Origin: Acanthaster planci
Lineage: Eukaryota > Echinodermata > Asteroidea > Valvatida > Acanthasteridae
Assembly (NCBI RefSeq): GCF_001949145.1
Contig: NW_019091358.1
Coordinates: 1,203,494 to 1,267,493, forward strand
DNA: 64,000 bases
Direction: 5' to 3'
The notes beneath the pieces are model-generated. The model had not been told where the DNA came from. It ran no database searches and worked only from the letters and a program-made list of their open reading frames with translations. Shown here piece after piece: positions 1-10,900 of the stretch (positions are counted from its first letter, which is position 1; each line of letters starts with the position of its first letter). Position numbers and translations under genes: made by a program.

Positions 1-1200
1 AAGAACTGACACCTTAGATTTGTTATGATTTCCCAAGGTTTTGCAAGAGTACATGAGCTTTTCCCCCTAGAATTTGTGAGCCATTTGGAGCCTGCTTGAA
101 GGCCACTTTAAAAACAGAGATTCTCTGGATTTAAAATCCCTTTGAAAGGTGCTTTAACAGAGTTCAAAGAACTTTCACCTTGTTCGTGACTGTGGAATGA
201 AACTTTCTTGCTTTGTGATTCCGATTCAACCAATTTGAACATCAAATCCAGTTTAATTTTAACTACTATTAAACCCTGAAACTTTCATGATCCGTTGGCT
301 TGTAAACTTTGACCTCTTGCTACAGAGTATTTCTGTTTCCCTACCCAGAATTCCATCAGCCATTACAGGGACCTGTCTAGGCTGGAACACAAAGACAACC
401 TCACCGAGATAGAAGAGCTGACCCCAGACGAGGAGGACGGCAGGCAAGCCCACAACAGCACCGACTAGGACTGGCACCCAGACCTCCGGAATTTCTCAGT
501 TCAAATCAATATTGGATGAAATGTTCGCTGCGGTCATGTTTGGGAAGTCCATGTAGAGCATGGTGCTGAAGTGTCTCCAGTCAGCTGCTGGTCATTTTCA
601 AGCCAGATTTTGATGTGTATTATGTGAAATACCATACAGTCCACTAACTGCTGCAATAACAGAATGCTTAAATGATAATGGGGGAAAATGAATTGTCCTT
701 CTTGCAATTAGGCCATTTTCCAATACTCAACTTCGTCTCCGTCTCAGGCTTCCCAAAACCAATCCCAGATTGTGGGCCTGAAGCGTTTAAATTACATTGG
801 ATTACTGTCATTTTTGGCTTTTTTGCATCTTATTTGATGTTCTGTGGTACTATTAGACTGATTACTGCGCTTACAGCTTCAAAGTCAGCCTAGTAAAGAA
901 ACATTTGAAGCCTAAGACGGAGCCGGAGGAAAAAAAGTTTTGGGTCAATTTTGTGAAGTGCTGTGTGGTTCATTTCAGCTTGTATAATACCGGTACCATA
1001 GATGACTCATCGTAGCTTTCTTTCTTCATGGATCAAATTGGTTGCACGACTCGTTCAAGTTGGGCTCCGAAGGCTCATTCCCCAAATGTTTTTAACTGTA
1101 CACAAGCACCACAGAAACTCTAGTATCATCTCCTGGTGGTCGTAGAATGCAAACACTTGTTAAGCTGGGTTATTGTGAAATTGAGGAAATTCTGGGCATG
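1..1200. repeat. Direct duplication, copy 1
   Basis: The stretch from the window start to about 1200 recurs at 1638-2997 with very high similarity, differing by scattered substitutions and a few indels. Copy 1 lacks about 26 bp present in copy 2 near 2565-2590 and about 130 bp present at roughly 2681-2809. The duplicated unit contains a putative terminal coding exon and its 3' flank. The left edge of copy 1 is cut by the window. Sequence 1201-1636 is unique and separates the copies. Confidence 0.95.
349..468 (+). CDS. Putative last coding exon of an unidentified gene (copy 1)
   Basis: A pyrimidine-rich tract ending in CCCTACCCAG gives a 3' splice site, followed by a 39-codon open stretch ending in TAG. 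The encoded tail is hydrophilic and acidic (it includes EIEELTPDEEDG), typical of a cytosolic C-terminus. I do not recognise the family. The upstream part of the gene would lie left of the window. The strongest support is that these 120 bases are identical in the second copy (1986-2105), while the flanks have diverged by substitutions and indels, as expected for a constrained coding exon. Phase 0 was chosen because the other two phases close early with less protein-like translations. A 72-aa open frame on the opposite strand over the same bases is probably a shadow. Confidence 0.45.
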   Translation, partial: NSISHYRDLSRLEHKDNLTEIEELTPDEEDGRQAHNSTD

Positions 1201-1636
1201 CTGTTAACCACTTCGTGCCGGTGCATTTTTCAACGATGGGGATGCTGGGCCGGCATGACTATCATTTTTTCCGTTTTCAAAATCCTTCAACAATTCATCA
1301 TTCCATTTAACGGTCGTTTATAGCCGCACGGAGTAATCTTTAAGCACTACTCTAAGTTGACAAGTGACCTTCATTGACGACCGAATATTTCAGCCAGGCC
1401 TGCAGCCTTGTAAACAGAGCCCAGATTGTGCGATGTTATACAACTGTCTTTTGTTCACGAACCTGGCTTAGTGCACTGCTGACCTCTTTTCAATAGGGGC
1501 CAGATTAGCATGCAGTGGTGCTCATCGCTGCGGTGGTGGAGAGCTTTTGTCCCCGGTGGTAATCCGCTTGCTCTAAATACCCCAAACCCTGGTATACAGT
1601 TTCAAAATAACGCTGGATTATCACCACTTTTGACAG
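1201..1636. other. Spacer between the two duplicate copies
   Basis: Unique sequence with no recognisable gene. It ends at a single N (1637) immediately before copy 2 begins, so the adjacency of the two copies depends on an assembly join. Confidence 0.5.
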
Positions 1637-1637
1637 N

Positions 1638-2997
1638 GAGAACTGACACCTTAGATTTGTTATGATTTCCCAAGGTTTTGCAAGAGTACATGAGCTTTTC
1701 CCCCTAGAATTTGTGAGCCATTTGGAGCCTGCTTGAAGGCCACTTTAAAAACAGAGATTCTCTGGATTTAAAATCCCTTTGAAAGGTGCTTTAACAGAGT
1801 TCAAAGAACTTTCACCTTGTTCGTGACTGTGGAATGAATCTTTCTTGCTTTGTGATTCCGATTCAACCAATTTGAACATCAAATCCAGTTTGATTTTAAC
1901 AACTATTAAACCCTGAAACTTTCATGATCTGTTGGCCTGTGAACTTTGACCTCTTGCTACAGAGTATTTCTGCTTCCCTACCCAGAATTCCATCAGCCAT
2001 TACAGGGACCTGTCTAGGCTGGAACACAAAGACAACCTCACCGAGATAGAAGAGCTGACCCCAGACGAGGAGGACGGCAGGCAAGCCCACAACAGCACCG
2101 ACTAGGACTGGCACCCAGACCTCCGGAATTTCTCAGTTCAAATCAATATTGGATGAAATGTTCGCTGTGGTCATGTTTGGGAAGTCCATGTACAGCATGG
2201 TGCTGAAGTGTCTCCAGTCAGCTGCTGGTCATTTTCAAGCCAGATTTTGATGTGTATTATGTGAAATACCATACAGTCCACTAACTGCTGCAATAACAGA
2301 ATGCTTAAATGATAATGGGGGAAAATGAATTGTCCTTTTGCACTTAAGCCATTTTCCAATACTCAACTTTTTCTTCGTCTCGGGCTTCGTTCCCAAAACC
2401 AATCCCCGATTGTGGGCCTGAAGCGTTTAAATTACATTGGATTACTGTCATTTTTGGCTTTTTTGCATCTTATTTGATGTTCTGTGGTACTATTAGACTG
2501 ATTACTGCGCTTACAGCTTCAAAGTCAGCTAGTAAAGAAACATTTGAAGCCCAAGACGGAGCCAAAGTTGAGTATCGGAACATGGCCTCGGAGGAAAAAA
2601 AGTTTTGGGTCAATTTTGTGAAGTGCTGTGTGGTTCATTTCAACTTATATAATACCGGTACCATAGATGACTCAACGTAGCTCAGTGGTAAGTTTCATGT
2701 TAGCACACTGTACATGTGCATTACAGTGAGTCTTTGGGTCAACCCAAGCCAGACCACGAACCCCGAGTTCGATGAGTTTGGTAAACTTTACCCAAGACCC
2801 GGTTATGACTTTCTTCATGGATCAAATTAGTTGCACGACTCGTTCAAGTTGGGCTCCGAAGGCTCATTCCCCAAATGTTTTTAACTGTACACAAGCACCA
2901 CAGAAACTCTAGCATCATCTCCTGGTGGTCGTAGAATGCAAACACTTGGTAAGCTGGGTTATTGTGAAATTGAGGCTATTCTGGGCATGCTGTTAAG
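1638..2997. repeat. Direct duplication, copy 2
   Basis: Second copy of the window-start unit, starting at GAGAACTGACACC right after the N at 1637 and losing similarity after CATGCTGTTAA. It is longer than copy 1 because of an extra segment at about 2681-2809 and a 26-bp segment near 2565-2590. It carries an identical copy of the putative terminal exon. Confidence 0.95.
1986..2105 (+). CDS. Putative last coding exon (copy 2)
   Basis: Identical over all 120 bases to 349-468, with the same CAG splice acceptor and the same TAG stop. Either the 3' end of a gene was duplicated in tandem, or two haplotypes of one locus were placed side by side by the assembler. As there is no upstream exon between the copies, at most one copy can be the normal 3' end of the gene, unless they serve as alternative last exons. 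Confidence 0.4.
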   Translation, partial: NSISHYRDLSRLEHKDNLTEIEELTPDEEDGRQAHNSTD

Positions 2998-4573
2998 CTT
3001 TGTCAGAGTGTATATTCCAGCCTAGTTCTGTTGGTCTGTATGCTGACATGGAAAGCCAATGGATTCATTGTTTTATTTCACTAAATACTACATCAGTAAA
3101 TTATGTACGATTTGAAGAAGTTACAAATGATCACATTTAAGTTTTGTACAATGCGTTTTTTAGTACTGAGGGTCCATCTTTTCTTTTCTTGTAGGAAGAC
3201 CTGATACTGAAGACAATTGAAACCAGAAAGGTGTTAATACACATTCCGCCCCCCCGTAGGCAATGCCTCATCGCATGGCTTTAATTTGTGATCACAAAAA
3301 TCATTTCTGTTAGGAAAACCATTGCTACTGGTTTTAACAATAGTGACCTTGACCTTTGCCCTCTTAGGACACACACAGAGGACAGATTAAATGCATGTGC
3401 CCTTTTGGTGTGGTTGGAAGGCCAGAATTATGGCCGCCGTGTCGTGCAGTTAAGCACACATTATTTGGAATTTTGGCCGCAGAGGCAAGTCATAAACAGA
3501 ATCTGTATCATTTAACTCGTTCAATCATCTCTTGAAACAAGTTAGAGCTACACCAAATGTTGGACGTGCTTGTTGGTTTAAAATAGGGGCAATTCAGTAC
3601 TTCTGGTTACTGAATTTATTCTCAATTTTTTTTACTTTAATTTAAATATTTCAGAACAAGCAGGCAGTGTGTTGAGTAGTGGAAACTGTTCTCTTCCATT
3701 TCAGAAGGTAGTATTTAATGTTGTTGGGAGAAAGTCAAAATCTTCAAGTGTACGACGAAATATATTGGTGGCAATTTGCTTTTATTAAGTGAGAACTTCA
3801 ATATTAAAATTAATCAAATTTCCATTTATTGCATTCACTGTCCTTTTTTGTCTGAAGTTGATATCTTCCCTTTAAATCCCCCATGGCCTTACATTTGGAT
3901 GCAGCAAAGGAACATCTTTTGTGACGTCATGAAAATTTGAGCGTTCAATGTAAACTACCATTTATATATTAGACTGGGCAAATTCTGCACACATACCACG
4001 TAGTTGGTACCATTAAGTGAGATTTTCTGATATTCTAGGTGCATCCACGTCCACTACAAACTGTTTTTCTACCTCCACTAATGTTTTTGTCAAACATCCA
4101 TTCACAGTTCAAAAGGGTGACACAGCTTTAGGCAAGAAGTTTTAATGTATATAAAGATCACCTTTACGCATGCAGCGTCGGTATTTTAGCAACTATCTCA
4201 TTTAAAATAAAATTTCATTCCATATTTCTGATTTTTAAACTGCTCTTTAAATATACAGGCATTCTCATTTGTACTCCATAAATTTAACATCAATTCATAC
4301 AGATCAGGTCAGGAAAGACTTTTCCCAACTTTTTGGTTTAAAAAGCAACTCTTAGTTTTTGGGAGTACAGATAAGTATTGTCAAAACTATCAATGATTAA
4401 AAGCATGAAAATTCCTGACGATAAAAGAAGAATCCCTTCCACTTCTACTCGGATTTGTACACTCAAGGAAGTTGTTAACCTGAACACTGAACGGGATTAA
4501 GCTTTCACAGTCAAGGAAAATTGTGTTCAGCAGTGTCGCCTATACAAGGATAGATTCAAAATCAAATGTTGGG
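2998..4573. other. Intergenic, A+T-rich
   Basis: No gene, RNA or transposon recognised. This lies downstream of the PhnW-like gene (minus strand) and may hold its distal 3' UTR. A minus-strand AATAAA (plus-strand TTTATT at 3781-3786) is one possible polyadenylation signal, but it is 1.2 kb past the stop. Confidence 0.4.
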
Positions 4574-4960
4574 GAGCCAACACAGCTCCTTGCCCGCCCA
4601 GAGCTGTGTAGAGAGAGAGTAGTGCCAACTTTGAATTTAAGAGCCAAAATGGCTGCTCATTACGTTGCTGTACAACATACAGCATTTGTGTGCGCACTGT
4701 CCATTTGCACTGATGCATAATCCACCATTTTGGTTCCAACAACTGAAACACTCTCTTGGCAACTCTCTCTATAAACAGCTCTGCGCCTGCCAAGGGATGT
4801 GTAGAGAGAGAGCAGTGTCAGCCTCAGATTTTGGAAACAAATGGCTGTTCTTTATGAGCACAATGCGCACTGGTGCATACACGTTTCAGTTTGTTTCCAA
4901 AAAAGGTGACATTTGTGTCGTAGCTCTCTATTAACAGCTCTTTGCCTGCCTCCCGTCATC
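4574..4960. repeat. Degenerate tandem repeat, units of about 160-200 bp
   Basis: Blocks beginning ACAGCTC(C/T)(T/G)(T/C)GCC(C/T)GCC start at about 4574, 4776 and 4935. The first two are followed at similar distances by TGTGTAGAGAGAGAG(T/C)AGTG and by a segment containing AAATGGCTG. The array lies directly downstream of the stop codon of the PhnW-like gene, so it probably falls in its 3' UTR or flank. Confidence 0.6.
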
Positions 4961-4982
4961 CATGGGGAGTGGGCGGCAATCA

Positions 4983-7900
4983 CTATTCCTTGAGGGGTAA
5001 TGGGATGCCCATATCCTTGCAGACTTCCTGCACGCACCGCAAGAGGTGGCGCATGTCCCGAGGAAAGACGTGCCCGATGTTGCCGATACGGAAGCAGTCT
5101 GTCTTGGTCACTTTGCCCGGGTAGATCACCTGATCTGTGTGAATCGTCGAGGAGAGAACAGGAGTCGCTGAAATCAGATACTGGTCACAGACGAAAGGTA
5201 CCTGGACTACTGATGCCGCAGGATGGGAGTAAGAATGACTCTGAATGATGTGTCGATTGAGGGTGATGTAGTAGTGAGTTTGAGGATTTCTGAAGGGTCT
5301 TACAAACAGGACGCTTGGTAATTGCAAAGCCATGCATGGAGCACATGGCATGGCCATGCGCCGTGTGAGTGCTTCATGGAAGTAATCTAACTTGGAGCTG
5401 TGCTATCTTCTCATGACTCATGAACGTTCCGTGGCTGTGCAACTGATTGAATATTTCAGACATGGCGGACGGGAACTAACACAACTCTGACGTCGGCAGG
5501 TTCTTCACGGTGATAAAGACTTCATCAACAAATTTTTTAATTAGCTTTGCTTGCCAGTTTGAAAATGTTTTCATCTTCTCATTACAATCAGGTATCAAAT
5601 TTTAGATGTTCTCTCGTAGCTGACCAAGTATTTCTTTACTTGCATGAACAAAGCTGTGCATTTCTTGCATACACCTTGGTAAGTTAAAGATAAGCTTTAC
5701 AGCAACCACAAATGACATCACAGCAACAGTGCCCTCCATTGTCTCGAAAAGCATAGACAATTTTAAATGTTTGAAAAAGTGTACTTTTCGACACACTTAT
5801 GCAAAAGGGGTGTCATATAGATTTTTCACGCATTGAAGAGATGTACATCGGTTGTGCAGAAAGTGTGTCGAAGAAACATTCATTGCATGGACCCTTTGAG
5901 ACCACAGCAGGTTAAAGCTTGTTTTAATGTTTTGGGCAACAACCTCGCATCCCATTTGCAAAAACCTTTCCTTTTTTTTTTTTTACAAAAGACACGCACG
6001 TAACGTCAGATTTTGGCACACTCTTGATAGACGGCAAAGGATCTAGAAGCAATTGAAACAGGGAGGAAAAAAAGAGAAAATCTGTGGAGAGATTGAATGA
6101 AAGCAGTCTACATGACTTCTGACGATGGAGCACATGCATCTTTAAGGTTACACTCCAGGTGGTGTCCAAAACTGAAATTTAATAATGGTAAAAAAAGTTG
6201 TAATATTTGGTCTAGCCAATCACTGACAAAGCTGAACATTTTGTCCAGTTAACTCATTATTTATGTATAATGGAAAAATCTCAATGAGAAAGTTTTGAAG
6301 TGTCCAAGAACTGCAGTGCAGTCCATACTGGAGCAACGTGGCAAATACTGAAGGGTTCTGAAGTACTACAGATCAAGATATTTATACCAGAGTCAGTCAA
6401 ACGTCAGTCACAAGTCTGCCCACAAGTCAAATCAAAGGTTGGTTGGATGTCTGCCCACAAGTCAAGTCAAATGTCGGTCAGAAGTCTGCCCACAAGTCAA
6501 GTCAAATGTCGGTCAGCAGTCTGCCCACAAATCAAGTCAAATGTCGGTCAGAAGTCTGTCAACAAGTCAAGTGTCAGTCAGAAATTTGCCCACACATCAA
6601 GTCAAATGTCAGTCTGAAGTCTGCCCACACGTCAAATCAAAGGTCAACTGGAAGTCTGCCAAAAAGTCAAGTCAAAGGTCGGTCAGAAGTCTGCCCACAA
6701 GTCAAGTCACAAGTTGGTTCACAAGCCAGGTCAGACCTAAAGGGAAATGAACAATGACAAAGGAATGATTTTTGTCACAGCTGATTTCAATGGCCAGCCA
6801 GTTGAGTTGGGACAGAATGACATGTGGCCGACTTGTGGTGACTAGTAACTAACTCGATTACAACTCTGGTTAATACTCTGCACCGTCGGTTGGCTTGTGA
6901 AATAAAGTGACTCATAATTGCTCATACAGGATTCAAACCCCACTTTTTCAAATTTCATCCAAGCTAGCCTCAATGAAGTTGTATTCTCACAAGCTCTCAG
7001 CTTGGGCTTACTAATTATGTCAGTGAAGGGCGCACCCAAATATTAATTTATGTCTCCTTGATGCAATCCATTAAAAGTTAAGAACCTCGTTATCCTGTCA
7101 GCTATGAAAAGCTGGTCTGATGTACCCATCTCTATCTTGTGACTGAAAAGAAGTCCAGCGTGGCTTGGATTTGACTGCCTGTGGAAATTGGAAACTCCGC
7201 AGGGTCCAAGAACACGGCCTTGAGTTCCCTGTGTCTGCCACTCACTAGGTCATCGTGCTTGCAGATTCAAGATGGCATCTCATTGCAAACTGCTCCTAAA
7301 ACCCCTGCTGCAGGAGTGTTTCAGGGACAAAAGTGAGATGAACATGAAACAGAAGTAGAACTTGGACAGGAAAAAGCCAGAAAATCTATTCCCCACAGAT
7401 TCATGCTTTTATGAGTTCATCATAAAATTGGTGAACAGGCCATTATGATAATGAGTGTATTAGTTTGTTTACAGAGAAATTGGAATTATCTGCTGTTAGG
7501 GATGACTCAATGGGGTGTGCATATCTCCTCTGCATGACAGTGCACAATGGGTTGAAATGCTCTTAAGAGCGGGTAAAACCAACGAGGCCAAACTGTTGAA
7601 AAGGGCTTCCTGGTAATTGATATGCCAATTCGCTCCAAGTAAGATTTGAATTATCTCCCTGGAAAGGTAACTAAACTGAGTCAGGTCTCCTACACACAAG
7701 AATGCAGAACCCACTGACAACAGAAATGTCTCCTTGTCAGATGACACATTTCATTCGTGGTAACTATGAAATGCAGGCAGGCCGTAACAACCGGTATCGC
7801 AGACGTTTATTCATAACTACATGAGAGCTGTGTAGCGTTGCAGATGAACTCACAACTATTCACAATCAGTGTGCTTATTCATAGGGATACTAAATCAGTT

Positions 7901-10900
7901 TTAGACAGCAGTTTGAGATCTGTACCATTTGTTCTTCAACGCCCTCACGTATCCATATTGTACTCCATGCTGGGCATAGGTATTTGAAGTAAAACGTCTT
8001 GCCCAAGAGCACACCTACAAGTAACATATGATTCCAACCAGAGTTTAAATCACACCCCTTTAAGGGCTGGACCGTGGTATTCTACAATGCTGAATGTTTG
8101 AGCTTTAACATGCTTTAGTGAACATGGTCATGACTACAGGTTTGACTTGCGAGATCAAATTGACTGGGATTCAAAATATCGGTACAGTAAAACCTCAATA
8201 AGTAAAACGCGGCTAAGTTGAAAGTCCACTTGCTCAAAGTGATGCTTTGTTACCGCCGAAAGAATAGGCATTAGTGTACACAAATACTTCCGTAAGTCGA
8301 ATTACCAAGGGCCAAAATCCCACTTAGGTCAAGTTTTTGTGACACTGGTCAAAAAAAGGGATACTAAATAGTCTCAAAAAGTACAAACATTGGATCACGA
8401 AACCAGTGATCTGAGTCATCGCTGCAAAGCGCACGTTATCTTTTCACTCTCGATCCACTTGCATGGCACGCATGCTGCATGGCTCACTTCATAAACCATG
8501 CCACACTGTAACTGCAACAGCTAGCCTAGCTAGCTGGACCGATCACTGCCTATTACAATGGTCACGGGACATCAGAAAGCGATTTCATAAGAAAAACCCA
8601 TTTGAAAGCAAACTCAAATACTGCATGCAGCACACATCCTGTTGTAAACACGATCGGCGAAAAGACCAAAGATTTTCCACACGAAGGTACACCTTTAAAA
8701 ACGTGATGAATTGTATATTTATTGGTAGAAACGAACTTCTAGGCATAACAATGAAAAATCTAATAGCAAAACGATTATTTATCAGCAAAAATGTTCCATG
8801 AGAACGAATAAAAAGCACAAAAAATAGCCACCAAAATGATGCTACTGTGAAGCGAGTTTGGAATGACCATGTCTACATATGTGTATAGGCGTATTAGCTC
8901 CATGGCTGTGAGACTTTCTTTAACTCGAAGACCAGATAACTCAAATTTTTTACTCATTCCCTTGAACTTCGAGTTATCAAGGTTTTACTGTACGATAAGA
9001 CGAATCTCAAAGAGAGCCGGTCGAATTAAAACTGGTAATCACTGCTTGATTGTATGCTGGGGCAACCAGCTTTAGAGTACATTATCGAGGGCGCTGTTTA
9101 ATAATTACATTTTATAATGAATACTGATCAAGGACGAAGGATGAGTTTTGCCTGTTAATTTGAGCAAAGGAAGTTGCCTCACAATTGCTCTTTCTATTGG
9201 GGCCTTTAAAGGACAAGGTAGAAACCAGTTATAAGGACTACCACTTACCTTTCTCTTGCAGTCTTGTGTAGAAATCTTTGAAGTTGAAATTTGGATGTTG
9301 CGGGTAGTGGAATGATGTTATGATGAAGCCTTCGTGGGTGTTATCCAACAGTGTCTTGAAGCCAAGAGCCTTCATTCCTTCACAGATGATGCGATTGTTC
9401 TCCTTGTATCTGGAAACAACAACATCAGGTCCATTTATGAATATCAAGTTAATTTGTCCACCTGTGTCTAAATACTTGAGGTCTTACATATTCATGTGCC
9501 CAATAAACCAAGCCTTGGTACAAGACTTGATTTTGCACTACGTCTTATATCAAGTACGACATCTTTGTAATTTCAGAAAGTGTAAGGACGGTGAGAAGGC
9601 TTTAACAACGGTTACAGGAAACATCATCCTTGCAATCTGAAGCTACCTGTACAAGAGCCTGTCAGCATTTTATCAGAAAATGATTTCTGGGGTTATGCAA
9701 ATTCTGTTGTCTGCAGAAATAGCATGCCAGTTGTCCTAACTTCACAAGGCTCTCTTGCATCTTGACAATTTTCTTGCCAGCTGAATTTGAAGTTGAAGCT
9801 GAGATTGAGTTTGGGGTTTGGGCTCATGTATCATGTGTGGCCTTGTAAACGTCCGGTCCCTGACCTTGTTCTTCGTTGAGCCACACCGCCCTCCTCTTCC
9901 AACTCGGTCAGTGCCTGTTTGAAGGCTAGCATGGCGTGGGTGGGCGGAGTGAACCGGAACTGACCGGTTTGCTCCAGTGTCTCCCACTGACTCACCAAGT
10001 CCAGAGAGAGACTCCTCGACCAGCCTGAATATGACCAGGAAGACTGAATGTCAAGGGGTACCACAAACACGTTCCAAGGTTCAAAACTTTAGAAGCGACT
10101 GCACCAACCCGCCTCCTCCCACTAATAAAAAAAAGGCAGGGACTTCTTCGTCCACCCTGAAATGACAGGCATGGTAAAAAAAACGAAAAAGGCTGTGAAA
10201 ATAATCAGAGCCTCATTAACTTGCCTTTGCATGTGGGATTTTGAAACTGCATTTTGCACAACCTTTGGCCAGCTGGAAAATACCCACTATGTGGAACAGA
10301 AAGCTAACGCAATTTTTGGAAGCAAAGATGCCTTGCAGCGAAGTCTATCTCTCCTCATATCCCTTTGTCCACTTAAAACAGGTGTCTGCATTTAACTGGA
10401 GTTTCCACCAGTCGTCTACTGAAAAAAGAGGAACTATACAGTGAAAAGTTTATACTTCTTTTAGGTCACCCCTAAAAATAATGTATCTTTACTGAAGGCT
10501 AAACTGTGCTGAATCTATTCTGTGTACACGCTTTCAGCCACTAACATCCTACTTTTCATCTTCTATAATCCCTGTAAGTTTTGCTCTCACTTTTGCTTCA
10601 GGAATTTGCGCATATACCTGATAAAGCCTGCTAAGGTCATCCTCAGCCTTCCCTCCTGTCTTTTGTGAGGTGTGCCCATATTGCCACATGCCGCACATGA
10701 TTTGTGAAAGAGGGTGACACCCCTTCCCCAATGAAAAGCAAGATTATTCACGCCTCTGCATCATCCCTCACAGACACTCAGTGGTCTGTCCAAGGTCTGT
10801 GATTTCATCAAGTCTGACGACAACCCACACAGCGTGGGCATGCCACCGTCGCGCCTCTGTACCTTTGCACTTGACCAGCTTGTCCTTTTTGCAGATGGCG

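Noticed and set aside
2677-2775. tRNA gene
   Set aside because: A- and B-box-like words are present but spaced too far apart, and no cloverleaf arms could be paired.
6404-6735. CRISPR-like array
   Set aside because: Repeat units are contiguous with no unique spacers, and the genome is animal.
6300-6757. Three overlapping open frames of about 104 codons
   Set aside because: They are produced by the stop-free 35-bp minisatellite within an intron.
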